Of a DNA stretch of 64,000 bases, positions 25,575 through 33,368 are shown piece by piece. The translations under genes and the position numbers were made by a program. Source of the DNA: [Mycobacterium] fortunisiensis (GTDB lineage: Bacteria; Actinomycetota; Actinomycetes; Mycobacteriales; Mycobacteriaceae); the NCBI RefSeq assembly GCF_019050325.1, contig NZ_VOMB01000020.1, positions 310,001 to 374,000 of the forward strand, in the 5' to 3' direction. The notes under the pieces were generated by a model that was not told the origin of the DNA, did not search any database, and saw nothing but the letters and a program-made list of their open reading frames with translations. How positions within the stretch are numbered: position 1 is the stretch's first letter; each line of letters opens with the position of its first letter.

Positions 25575-28421
25575 ATGGCCGATTCCAGAGCCCCCCACAC
25601 GGGGGTTGCTCGATGGATCCGTCGATTCGCCATTCCGGTGATTGTCGGCTGGATCGCGCTGCTCGCGTACCTGAGCGCCACCGTCCCGCCGCTGGATGTG
25701 GTCGGCCAGATGCGTTCGGTGTCGATGAGTCCCGACGACGCACCGTCGGTGATCGCGATGAAGCGCGTCGGCCAGGTGTTCGACGAGTTCAAGTCGGACA
25801 GTTCGGCGATGATCGTGTTGGAGGCCGAGGACAAGCTCGACGCTGATGCTCACCGGTTCTACAACGACATGATCGACCGGCTCGAGGCCGACAAGAAGCA
25901 CGTCGAGCACGTCCAGGACTTCTGGGGCGACCCGCTGACCGAGGCCGGCGCGCAGAGCAACGACGGTAAAGCCACCTACGTACAGGTGTATTTGGCCGGC
26001 AACATGGGTGAGGCGCTGGCCAACGAATCGGTGGAGGCCGTTCAGAACCTCATCGCCGATCTGTCGCCACCGCCCGGGCTCAAGGTGTATGTCACCGGGC
26101 CCACCGCGCTGGCCGCCGACCAGCAGATCTCCGGTGACCGCAGCGTCAAGATCATCGAGGCGGCCACCTTCGTCGTCATCATCACGATGCTGATGCTCGT
26201 CTACCGATCGATCATCACGGTGATCCTGGTGCTGCTGATGGTGGTGATCGAGCTCTCGGCGGCCCGGGCCGTGGTGGCCTTCCTCGGTTATCACGAACTG
26301 ATCGGGCTGTCGACCTTCGCGACACAGCTGTTGGTCACGCTCGCCATCGCCGCCTCCACCGACTACGCGATCTTCTTGATCGGGCGATATCAGGAAGCCC
26401 GCAGTATCGGCGAGGACCGAGAACAGGCGTACTACACGATGTTCCACGGCACCGCGCACGTGGTGCTGGGCTCGGGTATGACGATCGCCGGCGCGACCTT
26501 GTGTCTGCATTTCACCCGGCTGCCGTATTTCCAGACCCTCGGTATCCCGATGGCCGTCGGTATGACGGTCACGGTGCTGGCGGCGCTGACCCTGGGGCCG
26601 GCGATCATCACCGTGGCCAGCCGGTTCGGCAAGGTACTGGAACCCAAGCGCGCCATGCGTATCCGGGGCTGGCGACGGCTCGGGGCATTCGTCGTGCGCT
26701 GGCCCGGACCGGTGCTGCTGGGCACCATCCTGTTGTCGTTGGTCGGCCTGCTCACCCTGCCCGGCTACCGGACCAACTACAACGACCGCAACTACCTGCC
26801 GCAGGATCTGCCGGCGCAGGAGGGCTACGCCGCGGCCGACCGGCACTTCTCGGCGGCCAAGATGAACCCCGAGCTGCTGCTCATCGAAACCGATCACGAC
26901 GTGCGCAACTCGGCGGACTTCCTGGTGATCGACCGGATCGCCAAGCGGGTCTTCGAAGTGTCGGGCGTGGGCAGTGTGCAGGCCATCACCCGTCCCCAGG
27001 GCGAACCCATGGAATTCAGCACGATTCCGGCCCAGATGAGCATGGGCGGGGTCATGCAGACCATGAACCGCAAGTACCTCACCGACCGTGCCGACGACAT
27101 GCTGCTGCAGGCCGCCGACATGCAGACGACGATCGACACGATGGACCGGATGATCGTGCTGATGAACGAGATGTCCGGCATCACCCACGGCATGGTCGGC
27201 AAGATGGACCAGATGGTCCTCGACGTGGCCGAATTGCGGGACCACATCTCCGATTTCGACGACTTCCTGCGCCCGTTGCGCAATTACCTGTACTGGGAAC
27301 CGCATTGCTACGACATCCCGGTGTGCTGGACGATGCGCTCGGTGTTCGACGGTCTCGACGGTGTCGACACCATGACCGAGAGCATCCAGCAGCTGATGCC
27401 CGACATGCACCGACTCGACGAGCTGATGCCGCAGATGGCGGCGATGATGCAGCCCCAGATCGAGATCATGCAGCAGATGAAGACCAACATGCTGACCATG
27501 TACCAGACCCAGAAGGGTCTGCAGGATCAGATGGCGGCGATGCAGGACAACCAGACCGCCATGGGCAAGGCCTTCAACGACTCGCTCAACGACGACACGT
27601 TCTACCTGCCGCCGGAGACCTTCAACAACAAAGACTTCAAGCGCGGCATGAAGAGCTTCATCTCGCCTGACGGTAAAGCCGTGCGGTTCATCATCTCTCA
27701 CGAGGGAGACCCGCTGACCCCGGAGGGCATCAAGCTGATCGACGGGATCAAGCTGGCCGCCAAGGAGGCCATCAAGGGCACGCCGTGGCAGGGTTCGAAG
27801 ATCTACATGGGCGGCACCGCCTCGGCCTTCAAGGACATGCAGGAAGGCAACAACTACGACCTGATCATCGCCGGCATTTCGGCCCTGTGCCTGATCTTCA
27901 TCATCATGCTGATCATCACCCGCAGCCTGGTGGCCGCCGCGGTGATCGTCGGTACCGTGCTGGTCTCGCTGGGAACGTCGTTCGGTTTGTCGATTCTGGT
28001 GTGGCAGCACCTGATCGGGATCGAGCTGCACTTCATGGTGATGGCGATGGCGGTGATCGTGCTGTTGGCCGTCGGCGCGGACTACAACCTGCTGCTGGTG
28101 GCACGGCTGAAAGAAGAGCTGCCCGCAGGCATCAACACCGGCATCATCCGCGCCATGGGTGGCAGCGGATCGGTGGTGACCGCAGCCGGGTTGGTGTTCG
28201 CGTTCACCATGATGTCGATGGTGGTCAGCGAGATGACGGTGGTCGCCCAGGTCGGCTCGACGATCGGGCTGGGCCTGTTGTTCGACACACTGGTGATCCG
28301 GTCGTTCATGACGCCCTCGATCGCGGCGTTGATGGGCCCGTGGTTCTGGTGGCCGCAGCGGGTGCGCCAGCGCCCGGCGCGCGGCGTGGTGGCCCAGGCG
28401 ATGGCGCGGGCCAACTCCTAG
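25575..28421 (+). CDS. MmpL family RND transporter (MmpL4/MmpL5 branch)
   Basis: 948 residues. Two MMPL halves each contain a membrane bundle of about six helices. Between them lies a long periplasmic insertion (about residues 440-760) rich in Met, Gln and Asp (for example MQTTIDTMDRMIVLMNEM), predicted to be a coiled-coil hairpin as in MmpL4 and MmpL5. The motif TDYAIFLIGRYQEAR after helix 4 is typical. MmpL proteins export lipids, siderophores or drugs using the proton gradient. No mmpS partner lies beside it, although MmpL4/5 usually work with one. The cargo is unknown. Confidence 0.93.
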   Translation: MADSRAPHTGVARWIRRFAIPVIVGWIALLAYLSATVPPLDVVGQMRSVSMSPDDAPSVIAMKRVGQVFDEFKSDSSAMIVLEAEDKLDADAHRFYNDMIDRLEADKKHVEHVQDFWGDPLTEAGAQSNDGKATYVQVYLAGNMGEALANESVEAVQNLIADLSPPPGLKVYVTGPTALAADQQISGDRSVKIIEAATFVVIITMLMLVYRSIITVILVLLMVVIELSAARAVVAFLGYHELIGLSTFATQLLVTLAIAASTDYAIFLIGRYQEARSIGEDREQAYYTMFHGTAHVVLGSGMTIAGATLCLHFTRLPYFQTLGIPMAVGMTVTVLAALTLGPAIITVASRFGKVLEPKRAMRIRGWRRLGAFVVRWPGPVLLGTILLSLVGLLTLPGYRTNYNDRNYLPQDLPAQEGYAAADRHFSAAKMNPELLLIETDHDVRNSADFLVIDRIAKRVFEVSGVGSVQAITRPQGEPMEFSTIPAQMSMGGVMQTMNRKYLTDRADDMLLQAADMQTTIDTMDRMIVLMNEMSGITHGMVGKMDQMVLDVAELRDHISDFDDFLRPLRNYLYWEPHCYDIPVCWTMRSVFDGLDGVDTMTESIQQLMPDMHRLDELMPQMAAMMQPQIEIMQQMKTNMLTMYQTQKGLQDQMAAMQDNQTAMGKAFNDSLNDDTFYLPPETFNNKDFKRGMKSFISPDGKAVRFIISHEGDPLTPEGIKLIDGIKLAAKEAIKGTPWQGSKIYMGGTASAFKDMQEGNNYDLIIAGISALCLIFIIMLIITRSLVAAAVIVGTVLVSLGTSFGLSILVWQHLIGIELHFMVMAMAVIVLLAVGADYNLLLVARLKEELPAGINTGIIRAMGGSGSVVTAAGLVFAFTMMSMVVSEMTVVAQVGSTIGLGLLFDTLVIRSFMTPSIAALMGPWFWWPQRVRQRPARGVVAQAMARANS

Positions 28422-28440
28422 CCGCCGCGCTGTCCGGCGG
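28422..28440. terminator. Hairpin between convergent mmpL and tetR
   Basis: CCGCCG and CGGCGG form a 6-bp stem around a 7-base loop, filling most of the 25-base space between the two stop codons. No U-tract is present. It is a likely bidirectional terminator. Confidence 0.4.
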
Positions 28441-28446
28441 GCTCGG

Positions 28447-29007
28447 CTATCCGACGGCCGCGGCGATCAGCAACGCGGCGGCGGCGTCGACGCGTGAGCG
28501 GTCCTCGGTGACGAGGCTGTCCTGGAACAGCCCCCGCAGGCCCGAGACCACCAGGGTGGCGCGGGCACGCGCGTCGTCGACGCCGTAGCCGAGCTGGGTC
28601 AGGGTCGCCGCGATCGGGTCGATCATCACCTCGACAGAGGTTTGGGCGGCCGCGCCATAGGTCTGCGGGTCGGTGATCGCCAGGCTCAGGACCTGGAGCA
28701 ACAGTCGCACATTGCGGCGTTCGCCGCCGCGGGTCAGCTCCCGCCACAACGTGCGGGCGGCCGCGACGAATTCGTCTGTGCTGGTGACACCGGCGAACAT
28801 CTCCCCCAGTTGTGGGCGGCTGGCCTCCAGCGCTTGCGCCAACAGTTCGGCCCGGTCCCCGAAGTAGTACAGCAGCATGCGCTTACTGGTGCCCAGGGCC
28901 TGGGCCATCGGGGCCAGCGACATTTCGCCGATGCCGTGCTGCTCGAGGTAGTCCACGACGTCGTTGAGCAACGCTTCGCGTTTCCCGGGATCGGCGGTGC
29001 GAGCCAC
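28447..29007 (-). CDS. TetR family repressor
   Basis: 186 residues from GTG 29007. The N-terminal HTH (GEMSLAPMAQALGTSKRMLLYYFGDRAELL, about residues 25-55) is a standard TetR DNA-binding domain. The rest is helical ligand-binding domain without a recognisable specificity. The start is placed here because a good promoter on the minus strand (TTGACT, 17 bases, TACGGT) would start transcription at or next to this GTG, making the mRNA leaderless. Two identical palindromes in the 79-base divergent region make it the probable regulator of itself and of the monooxygenase. Confidence 0.9.
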   Translation of the reverse strand: MARTADPGKREALLNDVVDYLEQHGIGEMSLAPMAQALGTSKRMLLYYFGDRAELLAQALEASRPQLGEMFAGVTSTDEFVAAARTLWRELTRGGERRNVRLLLQVLSLAITDPQTYGAAAQTSVEVMIDPIAATLTQLGYGVDDARARATLVVSGLRGLFQDSLVTEDRSRVDAAAALLIAAAVG

Positions 29008-29010
29008 CCC

Positions 29011-29039
29011 TTGACCGTACCGATCGGTACATCTATAGT
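29011..29039 (+). promoter_or_regulatory. Promoter of the flavin monooxygenase gene
   Basis: TTGACC at 29011-29016 and TATAGT at 29034-29039 are separated by 17 bases, close to the SigA-type consensus. Transcription would start near 29046. Operator 1 lies inside the spacer and operator 2 covers the start point, so a bound repressor should block polymerase. Confidence 0.65.
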
Positions 29040-29042
29040 CAA
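29014..29042 (-). promoter_or_regulatory. Promoter of the tetR gene
   Basis: On the minus strand TTGACT (29042-29037) and TACGGT (29019-29014) are 17 bases apart. The predicted start point falls about 7 bases beyond the -10 box, at the GTG codon of tetR. This promoter is nested almost exactly within the opposing one. Confidence 0.5.
29017..29030. promoter_or_regulatory. TetR operator 1
   Basis: This perfect 14-bp palindrome GTACCGATCGGTAC lies between the -35 and -10 boxes of both divergent promoters. An identical copy begins 30 bases to the right, about three helical turns away. Confidence 0.75.
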
Positions 29043-29046
29043 TGAC

Positions 29047-29060
29047 GTACCGATCGGTAC
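29047..29060. promoter_or_regulatory. TetR operator 2
   Basis: This is the second identical copy of GTACCGATCGGTAC, overlapping the expected transcription start of the monooxygenase gene. The 30-bp centre-to-centre distance places both dimers on the same DNA face. Confidence 0.75.
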
Positions 29061-29086
29061 AATTATCGGGGATCGAGGAGGAACTC

Positions 29087-30298
29087 ATGACCGGGCTACG
29101 AGTTGCCGTGGTGGGTGCCGGTATCGGCGGATTGACCGCGGCGATCGCCATGCGCGCCAACGGAATCGACGCGACCGTGTACGAACAGGCGCACGAACTC
29201 AAAGCGCTCGGCGCGGGGGTCGCCATCGCCACCAACGGTTCCCGCATCCTGTCCCGGCTCGGGGTGGGCGACGCGGTGGCCGCGATCGCCGGACCGGTCA
29301 CCCACTACCAGTTCCGAACCTGGCAGGCCACGCCGATCGCCGGCGAACCCTCGACCCTGGGCTTCGACGATCCGGCGCGCACCTGGTGCCTGCACCGCGG
29401 TGAATTTCAGAAGGCACTCGCCGACGCCCTGCCCGCCGGAGCGCTGCAGCTCGGCCGCTCCTGCGTCGGCGCGAGTGAGGACAGCGACGGGGTGCATGTC
29501 GAATTCGCCGACGGCACAACCGTTGACGCGGACCTGCTGGTCGGCGCCGACGGTATCCACTCGCGCCTGCAGGGCAAGGTGACCCGCGCGGCCGAACCCG
29601 TCAGCGAAGGGATCATGGCCTACCGCGGCCTCATTCCGGCCGAACGGCTGCACGGTATCGCCGACATGAATGCCAGCTCGATGTGGCTGGGCCCGGCACA
29701 GAGCTTCCTGGCCTACCCGGTGTCAGCCGGCCGTTTCCTCAACATCGTGGCATTCGTGCCCACGAATCTCTCGGTGGCCGAATCCTGGACCGCCCCTGGT
29801 GATGTCGCCGAGCTCGCCGCCGCCTATCGGGATTGGGACCCCAAGGTTTCAGCGATCATCGGCGAGATGGATTCCACCTTCCGCTGGGGAATCTACGACC
29901 GGGAACCGCTGAACCACTGGTCGACCGATCGCATCACGCTGCTGGGCGACAGTGCCCACGCCGTCACGCCGCATCTCGGGCAGGGCGCCAACCAGGCCAT
30001 CGAGGATGCGATGACCCTGGCCGTCGCCCTGCGCGAAGCCGACGCCGGCGATCTGGGACCGCGACTGCGCCGCTACGAAGACCTGCGCATGGAGCGCACC
30101 GGACTGGTCCGCCGGCAGGCGCGCGCCGCCGGACGCATCTACCGCTCGACCGAGCTCGGCCCGCGGGCCCAGGCCGAGCAGCTGCGGGCGATCCTCGACA
30201 GCGTCGCCATCGACACCTACGACGCCGAGCGGGTGGCCGAGCAGGCAGGCCTGGCCGCCTGCGGTCAGCCGGCCTCGGCGGTGACGTCGAACCGGTAG
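29087..30298 (+). CDS. FAD-dependent monooxygenase (salicylate/hydroxybenzoate hydroxylase-like)
   Basis: 403 residues from ATG 29087 with GAGGAGG eight bases upstream. FAD-binding motifs are complete: GAGIGGLTAAIAM (residues about 9-21), LLVGADGIHSRL (DG motif) and LLGDSAHAVTPHLGQGANQ (GD motif). The class A flavoprotein monooxygenases hydroxylate aromatic or other rings with NAD(P)H and oxygen. It is under the divergent TetR gene's double operator, so an inducer that is a substrate or related toxic compound is likely. The specific substrate is not known. Confidence 0.88.
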   Translation: MTGLRVAVVGAGIGGLTAAIAMRANGIDATVYEQAHELKALGAGVAIATNGSRILSRLGVGDAVAAIAGPVTHYQFRTWQATPIAGEPSTLGFDDPARTWCLHRGEFQKALADALPAGALQLGRSCVGASEDSDGVHVEFADGTTVDADLLVGADGIHSRLQGKVTRAAEPVSEGIMAYRGLIPAERLHGIADMNASSMWLGPAQSFLAYPVSAGRFLNIVAFVPTNLSVAESWTAPGDVAELAAAYRDWDPKVSAIIGEMDSTFRWGIYDREPLNHWSTDRITLLGDSAHAVTPHLGQGANQAIEDAMTLAVALREADAGDLGPRLRRYEDLRMERTGLVRRQARAAGRIYRSTELGPRAQAEQLRAILDSVAIDTYDAERVAEQAGLAACGQPASAVTSNR

Positions 30299-30321
30299 CG
30301 CGCGGCGGGGTGTTCCCGTAC

Positions 30322-30912
30322 ATGACCCGCAAGCTCAAAGACGATGATCTGATTTTCATCAACTATGGCTACGAAGAAGAACCGCCGCTGAATCTGCCGC
30401 TCTCGGCAGAAGACGAGGCCAACCGGTACTTCATCAACCTGTACCACGTCACCGCCGCCCAGACCGACATCCGTGGCAAACGAGTCTTGGAAGTGGGTTG
30501 CGGCCACGGCGGCGGCGCCTCCTACCGATTCCCGCGGTTTCTGTCGGAGGTGAACCGTGTACTGCGCCCCGGCGGAGATTTTCTCTACGCCGACCATCGG
30601 CAATCTCACCGGATCTCGGCCTGGGAGCACGATTTGGCGAACGCTCCCCTGCAGATGGTTTCGCATCGGGTGATCAATGCCGAGGTCGCCCGCGGTATCG
30701 AGAAGAACATGGATTGGGCCCGCTACACCGCTGAGCGGACGGCGCCCCGATTGCTGCGGCCGCTCGTCCTGCGCGGGCACAAGGTGGTGCAAGAACGCCT
30801 GGAGAAGGGCAGCACGGAGGCAGACGTCGCAGGTTCGTCAGAGTCGCACAACGGCTCTCCGGACGGCTCCTGGGATCATTTCCGCCTGTACCACTTCACC
30901 TCCGCGCAGTGA
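30322..30912 (+). pseudogene. Internally deleted methyltransferase relic (Rv2952/Rv1523 family)
   Basis: 196 residues from ATG 30322. From DDDLIFINYGYEEEPPLNLP to VLEVGCGHGGGASY it follows the mycobacterial phthiotriol/glycopeptidolipid methyltransferase family. It then jumps directly to RFPRFLSEVNRVLRPGG, omitting about 60 residues that normally contain strands 2-4 and the rest of the SAM pocket. Family members are about 270 residues. The N-terminus is also about 28 residues short, though FPY just upstream of the ATG resembles the family, hinting that the 5' end was cut off by the monooxygenase gene junction. The frame is intact, so it may be expressed, but it should not bind SAM normally. 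Confidence 0.7.
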
Positions 30913-30931
30913 CTCAGGCACCGTGATCCCC

Positions 30932-30960
30932 ACCGGCCGAGCGTGACACCGCCGGCCGGT
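30932..30960. terminator. Inverted repeat between methyltransferase relic and phoA
   Basis: ACCGGCC (30932-30938) and GGCCGGT (30954-30960) pair perfectly with a 15-base loop, in the 47-base gap between convergent genes. The right arm touches the phosphatase stop codon. It is a plausible terminator with no U-tract. Confidence 0.4.
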
Positions 30961-32465
30961 CAGTCCTCCTTGAGGCCCAGCGCACGGGTCACCGTGAAGA
31001 ACAGATCGCTCTGATCAGTCAGGCCGACGATGTTCGCCGCACCGGGTCCGTAGGCGGCGACGCGCAGCTGGGATCCGGTGTGGCCCTGGTCCATCGCGTC
31101 GAGGTTGTCGGAGGTGCCGTAGGAGATCGTCAGATCCTGTCCGTCCCGGCTGCGCAATACCCGCGTCAGCCCCGGGTAGATGGCGTCGCGGGTGACCTCG
31201 AAGGGCAGCTTGGCCTCGGCGGCCGCGGCACGGACGTCGTCGACGGTGGTGGTCTCCACGATCTGGCTGCTGTGGGCGTGGTCCGCGGTGACGATGACCA
31301 GGGTGTCCTTGTTCTCCTTGGCGAAGTCGAGGGCCACTGTGGCGGCCTCGTCGAGGTCGACGGTCTCGCCGATCTGTCCGCACGGGTTGGCGGCGTGATC
31401 CTGCTTGTCGATCGATGCGCCTTCGACCTGCAGGAAGAAACCGTCGCCGTCGCCCTTGAGCAGGTCGATGGACTTCTTCGTCATGGCCGCCAGGGTGGGC
31501 ACCGAGGCGTTGCGGTCCGGGTTGTCGCGGCACTCGACGGCCGGTTCGAGGTACCCGCCCTTGCCGGCCACCGGCCCGTTCCACCGCGTCGGCATGTTGC
31601 CCTCGGCGAACAACCCGAGCAACGGGGCATCCTGGTCGGCCGCGTCAGCCTTGTCGAGCTCGTCGGCAGTGCGCACGATGGTGAAGCCGCGCTCCTTGGC
31701 CTGGACCTCCAGCGTCTTGCCCTGGTACTCACCGGCTTTGGCGACCTGCTGGAAGGTCTCGGCGCCGCCGCCCATCACGACATCGGCACGGGTCGTGAGC
31801 AACTGCTCGGTGATCGACCCGCGGCCGCCGCGCTCCAGGGCATTGGCCGGGCAGTCTGCGCTGGTTTCGTCGGGCCCGTAGCAGTCACGTTCGGTGACGT
31901 GAGCGAGTTGTACCGCAGGCGTCGCGTCCTGGATTTCGGCGGTGGTGATGTCACCGGTGGCCTTGCCGGCCTCCTTCGCAAGCTCCAGCAGGGTCTTCTG
32001 ATCTGTGCCGTGGATGTCGACGGCGATCGCGCCGTTGTAGGTCTTGGTGCCGGTCGCCCAGGCCGATCCGCTGGCCGCCGAGTCGGTGACGTAGGTCGGC
32101 TTGCCGTTCTTGTCCAGCGAGTAGTGGGTGTACTGGCCGGTCAGCGGGAAGGCATCCAGGCCGGCGAAGGCGCCGCCGGCGCCGTGCGCGTAGTTGCGGG
32201 CCACCGTGATCTCGGAGTCACCCATGCCGTCACCGATCAGCAGGATGACATTGCGGGCTCCGCTGTTCTTGATGGAGTCGGCGATCAGCGCGCTGCGGTC
32301 GTCGCCGGCGCGGGTCGCGCCACCGTGTTCGGACAGCGTCCCCCTGGCGGCCGGGTCGAGCAGCGGGAGGGTCGCGCCGCCGGTGTCGGTGTCGCCACCA
32401 CATGCCGCAGCCGCGACTGCCGTGCACATCAACATTGCGGCCACCTGGTAGCGCCTGCGCCTCAT
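30960..32465 (-). CDS. phoA: Alkaline phosphatase, lipoprotein
   Basis: 501 residues from ATG 32465. A further upstream start would give an acidic leader ahead of the signal peptide. The signal (MRRRRYQVAAMLMCTAVAAAAC) ends in a lipobox. Alkaline phosphatase landmarks are all present: metal Asp in LLIGDGMGDSE, nucleophile Ser in VTDSAASGSAWATG, metal ligands in QVEGASIDKQDHAANP and VTADHAHSS, and His in GHTGSQLR. The enzyme releases phosphate from esters outside the membrane. In M. smegmatis phoA is under SenX3-RegX3 phosphate control; a weak Pho-box-like sequence upstream was not convincing. It is divergent from a lipoprotein gene. Confidence 0.9.
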   Translation of the reverse strand: MRRRRYQVAAMLMCTAVAAAACGGDTDTGGATLPLLDPAARGTLSEHGGATRAGDDRSALIADSIKNSGARNVILLIGDGMGDSEITVARNYAHGAGGAFAGLDAFPLTGQYTHYSLDKNGKPTYVTDSAASGSAWATGTKTYNGAIAVDIHGTDQKTLLELAKEAGKATGDITTAEIQDATPAVQLAHVTERDCYGPDETSADCPANALERGGRGSITEQLLTTRADVVMGGGAETFQQVAKAGEYQGKTLEVQAKERGFTIVRTADELDKADAADQDAPLLGLFAEGNMPTRWNGPVAGKGGYLEPAVECRDNPDRNASVPTLAAMTKKSIDLLKGDGDGFFLQVEGASIDKQDHAANPCGQIGETVDLDEAATVALDFAKENKDTLVIVTADHAHSSQIVETTTVDDVRAAAAEAKLPFEVTRDAIYPGLTRVLRSRDGQDLTISYGTSDNLDAMDQGHTGSQLRVAAYGPGAANIVGLTDQSDLFFTVTRALGLKED

Positions 32466-32682
32466 CCATGTCTCCGTATCGTCGTCGTCTCCAGCGAGCC
32501 CACACATGGTTGAAGCCACAGGTGAACCGACGCTTGCCCGACAACCGACACCCGGGTAACGGCAACCGAACAGGTCGCCGGTGATGTCGTTGCGACAGGA
32601 ACTACCTGCACATTCGTTGCTCGATTACGTCCGGATGCCGCGGGCGGCGTTGGTACCGTGCGGCGAGGCGGACGGGGGCCTC

Positions 32683-33159
32683 ATGACGCAGCGCACCACC
32701 ACCTGTTTCATCGCGGCGATGACGATCGGTCTGGCCGTCACGGCCTGCAGCTCGGCGACCGAGACGACCACCCAGGCGGCCACCGACACCGCGCACGCCA
32801 CCTCGGCCGCATCCGGCGCCGAGCAGCTGACGTCGCTGTTGCCGACGCCGGGCGACGTCCGGCAGACGACGGGGCCCGACGACATCGCCGACGGCGGGAT
32901 CCACCTGCATTACCAGGTCCACGGCGCACCCAACGACGTGATGGCCGCCTACACGTCGGCGCTCGAGGCCAAGGGCTGGGCGCTCACCACGATCATCAGC
33001 TCCAGCGGCGGCGGTGGTGGCGGCGCCACCTACACCGGTACGCACGACGACGCCTACGGTGTGTTCGACGGCGGCGGGTATGCCGACAGCACCTACATCG
33101 ACGTCTGCGCTTGGCCGGCCAAGCCGGCAAACCCCAATTGCAGCCGCGGAGAGCGCTGA
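32683..33159 (+). CDS. Small lipoprotein of unknown function
   Basis: 158 residues from ATG 32683, chosen because the preceding in-frame residues would bury the signal peptide. The lipobox is in LAVTAC (C near residue 17). A Thr/Ala-rich linker leads to a compact domain with VMAAYTSALEAKGWALTT, a motif seen in small mycobacterial lipoproteins and domains that fold as alpha-beta sandwiches. A glycine run (GGGGGG) lies at about residue 110, and two cysteines near the end may form a disulfide. It is divergent from phoA; any link to phosphate is a guess. Confidence 0.7.
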   Translation: MTQRTTTCFIAAMTIGLAVTACSSATETTTQAATDTAHATSAASGAEQLTSLLPTPGDVRQTTGPDDIADGGIHLHYQVHGAPNDVMAAYTSALEAKGWALTTIISSSGGGGGGATYTGTHDDAYGVFDGGGYADSTYIDVCAWPAKPANPNCSRGER

Positions 33160-33368
33160 ACGGCGGTGGGCGACACGCCCTGCCGGTTGGTTGCCCGCCG
33201 GCACCCCAATCCGGTTGCCGGACCTGACAATTAGGCCGAAATCAGCTGGGCCGGGCGGCACCGGGCGCCCGGGAGAACTGTGCTCGACGGCGCTGCGGCG
33301 GCCACGCAGCTAACACGCTGCCGGCGATATGCACACCGGTGGCGGTCAGCCGCCTTAGGCTTGAGGGC

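Noticed and set aside
25311..28031. A 906-codon open frame on the minus strand opposite mmpL, rich in His, Gln, Asp and Arg
   Set aside because: It is a GC-rich shadow of the MmpL gene: composition is that of an antisense frame, with no domain or start signal, while the plus strand has a complete family protein.
32505..32530. Possible Pho box (RegX3 site) between phoA and the divergent lipoprotein gene
   Set aside because: GGTTGAAG and GGTGAAC repeat only loosely and with 13-base rather than 11-base spacing, so the match is too weak to call, although phosphate control of phoA is expected.
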